A program made the translations under genes and the position numbers. Positions 43,875-47,353 of a stretch of DNA of 47,353 bases are shown here, one piece after another (within the stretch, counting starts at the first letter, position 1; each line of letters opens with the position of its first letter). The stretch covers positions 1 through 47,353 of the forward strand of contig JANQNM010000086.1 of NCBI GenBank assembly GCA_028279625.1, read 5' to 3'. This DNA comes from Candidatus Nitrosopumilus sp. (lineage in GTDB: Archaea; Thermoproteota; Nitrososphaeria; Nitrososphaerales; Nitrosopumilaceae). Under the pieces are notes generated by a model that worked only from the letters and a program-made list of their open reading frames with translations, searched no databases and was not told the DNA's origin.

Positions 43875-44906
43875 TTGAGCAAAAAAGCCGCAGTTATGAA
43901 AGGAGATGGAATTGGACCTGAAGTTGTCGATTCGATGCTTAAAGTTCTAAAAGAATGCAATTTTCAATCAGAATTAATCCTGTGTGAAGCAGGCTCAGAG
44001 CAATGGGAGAAAAATGGAAGAAAAAATGCATCATATATTCCAGATGCAACTATGAAAATTTTAGAAGAAACAGATTGTTGTTTTAAGGGGCCTACTACAA
44101 CCATCCCAGTTCCAGGTGCACCTAGAAGTGTTGCAGTTACATTGAGACAAAAATTTGATCTTTATGCAAATATCAGACCAACTAAAACTTATGACAGATT
44201 AACTCCTGACAGAAAACTTGATTGTGTATGTTTTAGAGAAGCTACAGAAGGACTCTACACAGGAGTAGAAGCAAAAATTACAGATGATGCAGCAATAGCA
44301 ATCAGAAAAATCACAAGACATGGAAGTAGAAGATTAATTGATTCAGCAGTTGATTGGGCAAACAAATTCAACATGAAAAAAATGGTTGCAGTTACTAAAA
44401 GAAATATCCTCAAACAAACTGATGGAATATTTTGGGAAGAAACCCAAAAAGCAGTTGAAGGTACAGGAATTGAATTATCTGAAATTTACATTGATAACAT
44501 GGCACAACAGATGGTCATTGCAACTGAACAGTTCAATGGTTCAGTACTAGTTAGTACCAATTTGTTTATGGATATTATTTCAGAACTTGCATCTGCATTG
44601 GTAGGTTCAATTGGATTAATCTATTCTGCAAATATTGGAGATAACTATGCAATGTTTGAAGCAGCACATGGAAGTGCTCCACAATTTGCAGGACAAAACA
44701 AAGTAAATCCTACTGCAACAGTATTATCAGGAGCTTGGATGGCCGATTATCTTGGTGAGAGAGATATCAGAGATGCAATCTTTGCTGCAACTGAACAAGT
44801 AATCAATGAAGGAAAAGCAGTAACTTGGGACATTGGTGGAGATGCATCAACAACTCAAATGACAGATGCAATTATCACTTATGCAAAAGAAAAACTTCGA
44901 AAATAA
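43875..44906 (+). CDS. isocitrate/isopropylmalate dehydrogenase family protein
   Basis: GDGIGPEVVDSML, NIRPTKTYDRL, AAHGSAPQFAGQNKVNPTATVLSGAWM. Confidence 0.9.
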   Translation: MSKKAAVMKGDGIGPEVVDSMLKVLKECNFQSELILCEAGSEQWEKNGRKNASYIPDATMKILEETDCCFKGPTTTIPVPGAPRSVAVTLRQKFDLYANIRPTKTYDRLTPDRKLDCVCFREATEGLYTGVEAKITDDAAIAIRKITRHGSRRLIDSAVDWANKFNMKKMVAVTKRNILKQTDGIFWEETQKAVEGTGIELSEIYIDNMAQQMVIATEQFNGSVLVSTNLFMDIISELASALVGSIGLIYSANIGDNYAMFEAAHGSAPQFAGQNKVNPTATVLSGAWMADYLGERDIRDAIFAATEQVINEGKAVTWDIGGDASTTQMTDAIITYAKEKLRK

Positions 44907-45443
44907 TTATTCCTTTATTGCTTCAACAAGAATCAATTCCTCAAAGAAGAGTTTCTTTTTTGCTAAAATTCTTGTTTTCAAGCCTAGTTTTTGTGCGTAA
45001 TTTATCAATTTTTGATAATTGGAAAGAGAAGAAGTTACAAAAACAAATTTTCCTTTATTTTGGATATTTGGAATTACTGAATCAAAAATTTTTTTTGGAA
45101 TTGCAAAGCCTTCCTCTCCACCGTCAGTTGCAATATCAAGTACCTCATCAGTTGCAAGATATGGAAGATTACATACAACAAAGTCAAATTTAGAATTTAT
45201 TGCATCAGAACCATTACAGCATATCAAATTAGGTGTTTTGTAAGTTTGATTTTTGAGCACTTCAAAATTGATGTCAGTTCCAACTACATAGGAAAAATTT
45301 TCTGACAAGAGTTTTGTTAGATATCCTGAACCACTTCCAACATCTAACGCAAAATTACCTTTTTCATTTTCAATATTATTTGCTATGAAAAAAGTATCCT
45401 CAGATGGAGGATATTCATCATTTTTCAAGAATTTTGTTTGCAA
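44907..45443 (-). CDS. HemK-like class I methyltransferase
   Basis: YPPSEDTFFIANNIENEKGNFALDVGSGSGYL; VCNLPYLATDE. Confidence 0.85.
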   Translation of the reverse strand: MQTKFLKNDEYPPSEDTFFIANNIENEKGNFALDVGSGSGYLTKLLSENFSYVVGTDINFEVLKNQTYKTPNLICCNGSDAINSKFDFVVCNLPYLATDEVLDIATDGGEEGFAIPKKIFDSVIPNIQNKGKFVFVTSSLSNYQKLINYAQKLGLKTRILAKKKLFFEELILVEAIKE

Positions 45444-46125
45444 GATTGATTATTTCATCTCCTGAAAGATCATCTACTCTTCTGTCTATTACAGTTTCTT
45501 TGTTAAACTGTTTTAAGATATTCTTAACTGTTTTTCTTCTATATGAAAAAATTTTGTTTATAGTCTGAATGACATCTTTAGGCAAAGTGTTTTTTTGTTT
45601 TATTTTTAATATCATTGAATCGACTTTAGGAGGAGGTGAAAAATTGTTTTTATTTACTTTAGATATTTGAGAAATATCAAAGCAGTGTTCTGCAATTACA
45701 CTCACAGCTTTTCTGTTTTTAGAAGATTTTGCTACAAGTTTTTCAGCAAATTCTTTTTGAACCATAATAACGCCATGTGAAAACGTAGTTTGTGCAAGCC
45801 ATTCAATTGCATCTTTGCTTCTAGAATAGGGTAAATTTGAAACAAATATCGAAAAAACATCTCTTTTCTTAAGACCATCACCAGACTTTAGAATTAAATT
45901 GTCAATTTCAGAAAATTCAGATTTTGCATTTTTTATGAGATTTTCATCAGCATCTATTGAGATGACCTTTTGTGCCTTTTTACATAATAATGGAGTTAGA
46001 ATTCCCTGTCCAGTTCCTAGCTCAAAAACAGTGTCTTTTTTTGAGATTTTAGCCTCTGAAACAATTGTTTGTGCAATTGAATTTGAATTAAGGAAGTGTT
46101 GGCCTAGTCTTTTTCGTTTTATCAT
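45418..46125 (-). CDS. ksgA: 16S rRNA adenine dimethyltransferase
   Basis: RLGQHFLNSNSIAQTIV, FELGTGQGILTPLL, VSNLPYSRSKDAI. Confidence 0.92.
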   Translation of the reverse strand: MIKRKRLGQHFLNSNSIAQTIVSEAKISKKDTVFELGTGQGILTPLLCKKAQKVISIDADENLIKNAKSEFSEIDNLILKSGDGLKKRDVFSIFVSNLPYSRSKDAIEWLAQTTFSHGVIMVQKEFAEKLVAKSSKNRKAVSVIAEHCFDISQISKVNKNNFSPPPKVDSMILKIKQKNTLPKDVIQTINKIFSYRRKTVKNILKQFNKETVIDRRVDDLSGDEIINLANKILEK

Positions 46126-46688
46126 CTCTTTACAAAGAGATTCATTCTACTTTCGCCAGTAATTTCATCCATTATTCGTTCTGTTATGTGTTTAATTGGT
46201 TCTTTGAATCCAACGCGTTCTTGCAAATCTTCATAGCTTTCAAACTTTTTCTTTTCTCTTTCTTCAAGCATTGTTTTCATGTAGGTTTTACCAATTCCAG
46301 GAATTAGTTCAAGAGCATGAATTCTTGGAGTTAAAGGTCGTGCATTGTTGAGATATTCTACAAATTTAGATTCGTTATTTGTAACAATATTTTCTACCAC
46401 TGTTGGTAGTTCACTCTGTGCAGATGAGGATGTTTTTTCATAATCCATTTTTCCTAATACAGAAAGAACTTTGGTCCGTCCTTCTTTTCCGATATAGATT
46501 CTTTCACCTACCTCAAATGTAGAGTTTGGAACACCAAGAACTTCTAAAAGAGTTAACCGGTCTTCTCCTATTGCAGTTACAATAATTCCTTCTCGTCCTC
46601 TTACAGTAGACGATTTTCCTCTAGGATTGAAATCTAGAACATATGCATATTCCTCATATTTTCTAGGTGGGGGTTGTGCCCTGTACAA
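46122..46688 (-). CDS. DUF655 family protein
   Basis: YAYVLDFNPRGKSS...GREGIIVTAIGEDRLTLLEV; HhH ELIPGIGKTYMKTMLEERE. Confidence 0.9.
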   Translation of the reverse strand: MYRAQPPPRKYEEYAYVLDFNPRGKSSTVRGREGIIVTAIGEDRLTLLEVLGVPNSTFEVGERIYIGKEGRTKVLSVLGKMDYEKTSSSAQSELPTVVENIVTNNESKFVEYLNNARPLTPRIHALELIPGIGKTYMKTMLEEREKKKFESYEDLQERVGFKEPIKHITERIMDEITGESRMNLFVKR

Positions 46689-46708
46689 AATAAAATACTC
46701 CTAAAAAC

Positions 46709-47035
46709 TTACGAATGCTCCTTAATTATCTTGAGCATTTTTTCTAGAGTTTCTGCAAGAATTAGTTTTTTCCAACCAAATGTGAAAGAACGCAACTCAG
46801 CCAAACTTGTTGGTCTAATGTTTACAATTTCAACAGCTTCTTCTTCTGTTAATTCACATTCTTTGATGAGTTTCTTTTTCATTTCTTTTGCATCTTTAGG
46901 ATCAATTGATACAAACTTTGAAACATAATCATGGGTCCAACGTTGAATTTGGTCCATCTCTTCAGGATCAACTTTACTTAAAATTTCTTTTACTTCTGAA
47001 AGAGAAATAGCTTGTTTCTTTTGAACTTCTTCCAT
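46709..47035 (-). CDS. rpoF: DNA-directed RNA polymerase subunit F (Rpb4-like)
   Basis: ELTEEEAVEIVNIRPTSLAELRSF and conserved L21e-RpoF-DUF655-KsgA synteny. Confidence 0.9.
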   Translation of the reverse strand: MEEVQKKQAISLSEVKEILSKVDPEEMDQIQRWTHDYVSKFVSIDPKDAKEMKKKLIKECELTEEEAVEIVNIRPTSLAELRSFTFGWKKLILAETLEKMLKIIKEHS

Positions 47036-47037
47036 AT

Positions 47038-47337
47038 CTATACACCGAATGGTTTTATGTGATCCAATCTAGTGATTAAGGTTTTCGATTTATCTCCTAA
47101 TTTTACATCTAGAGTGATAGCACGTCTGCCAATGTTTGTAATTACACCTACTTTACCATGGTATCGTCTGTGTGGCAATCCTTTGTGCTGTCTTGGATCG
47201 ATAATGACAAGTGCTTGTTGACCTTCTTGGTATTCACGTAACAAGAATGAGGCGCCTCTAGGGGCTTTTTTCTTCATTACAGATCTGGATTTATGCTTAA
47301 ATCCATGTGAACGACCATGAGATTTCTTAGTTGCCAT
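47038..47337 (-). CDS. rpl21e: ribosomal protein L21e
   Basis: GRSHGFKHKSRSVMKKKAPRG...VVIIDPRQHKGLPHRRYHGKVGVI-like L21e signature. Confidence 0.95.
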   Translation of the reverse strand: MATKKSHGRSHGFKHKSRSVMKKKAPRGASFLLREYQEGQQALVIIDPRQHKGLPHRRYHGKVGVITNIGRRAITLDVKLGDKSKTLITRLDHIKPFGV

Positions 47338-47353
47338 GTAGTGTAAAACCTTC

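Overview
The window looks like a Nitrosopumilus-like (Thaumarchaeota/Nitrososphaerota) chromosome: AT-rich, with a eukaryote-type topoisomerase IB, the archaeal cluster L21e-RpoF-DUF655-KsgA-HemK-like, and a BHB-type tRNA intron. Core genes lie at about 1-6.7 kb and 37.3-47.35 kb. Between them is a putative ~30.4 kb integrated genomic island. On the left it starts at an intron-containing elongator tRNA-Met(CAU) with a tyrosine recombinase directly downstream. On the right it ends at an imperfect direct repeat of the tRNA 3' end (26-nt window, 14-bp exact core CCCCCGGCATTACA, at 6794 and 37221). The main finding inside the island is a compact minus-strand operon (10919-14995): QueC-like preQ0 synthase, stand-alone archaeosine-synthase-like DUF5591 protein, short TGT/DpdA-like transglycosylase without a PUA domain, PLD-family protein, and AAA-type ATPase. 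This looks like an archaeal relative of the 7-deazaguanine-in-DNA (Dpd) modification/restriction systems, with an unusual ArcS-like enzyme. It is surrounded by defence-type genes (NERD, KAP NTPase, HEPN-like). The rest of the island carries secreted proteins with duplicated promoter/leader modules, a four-copy inverted repeat, and a dispersed 30-nt motif. All product calls come from reading motifs by eye; no database search was run.
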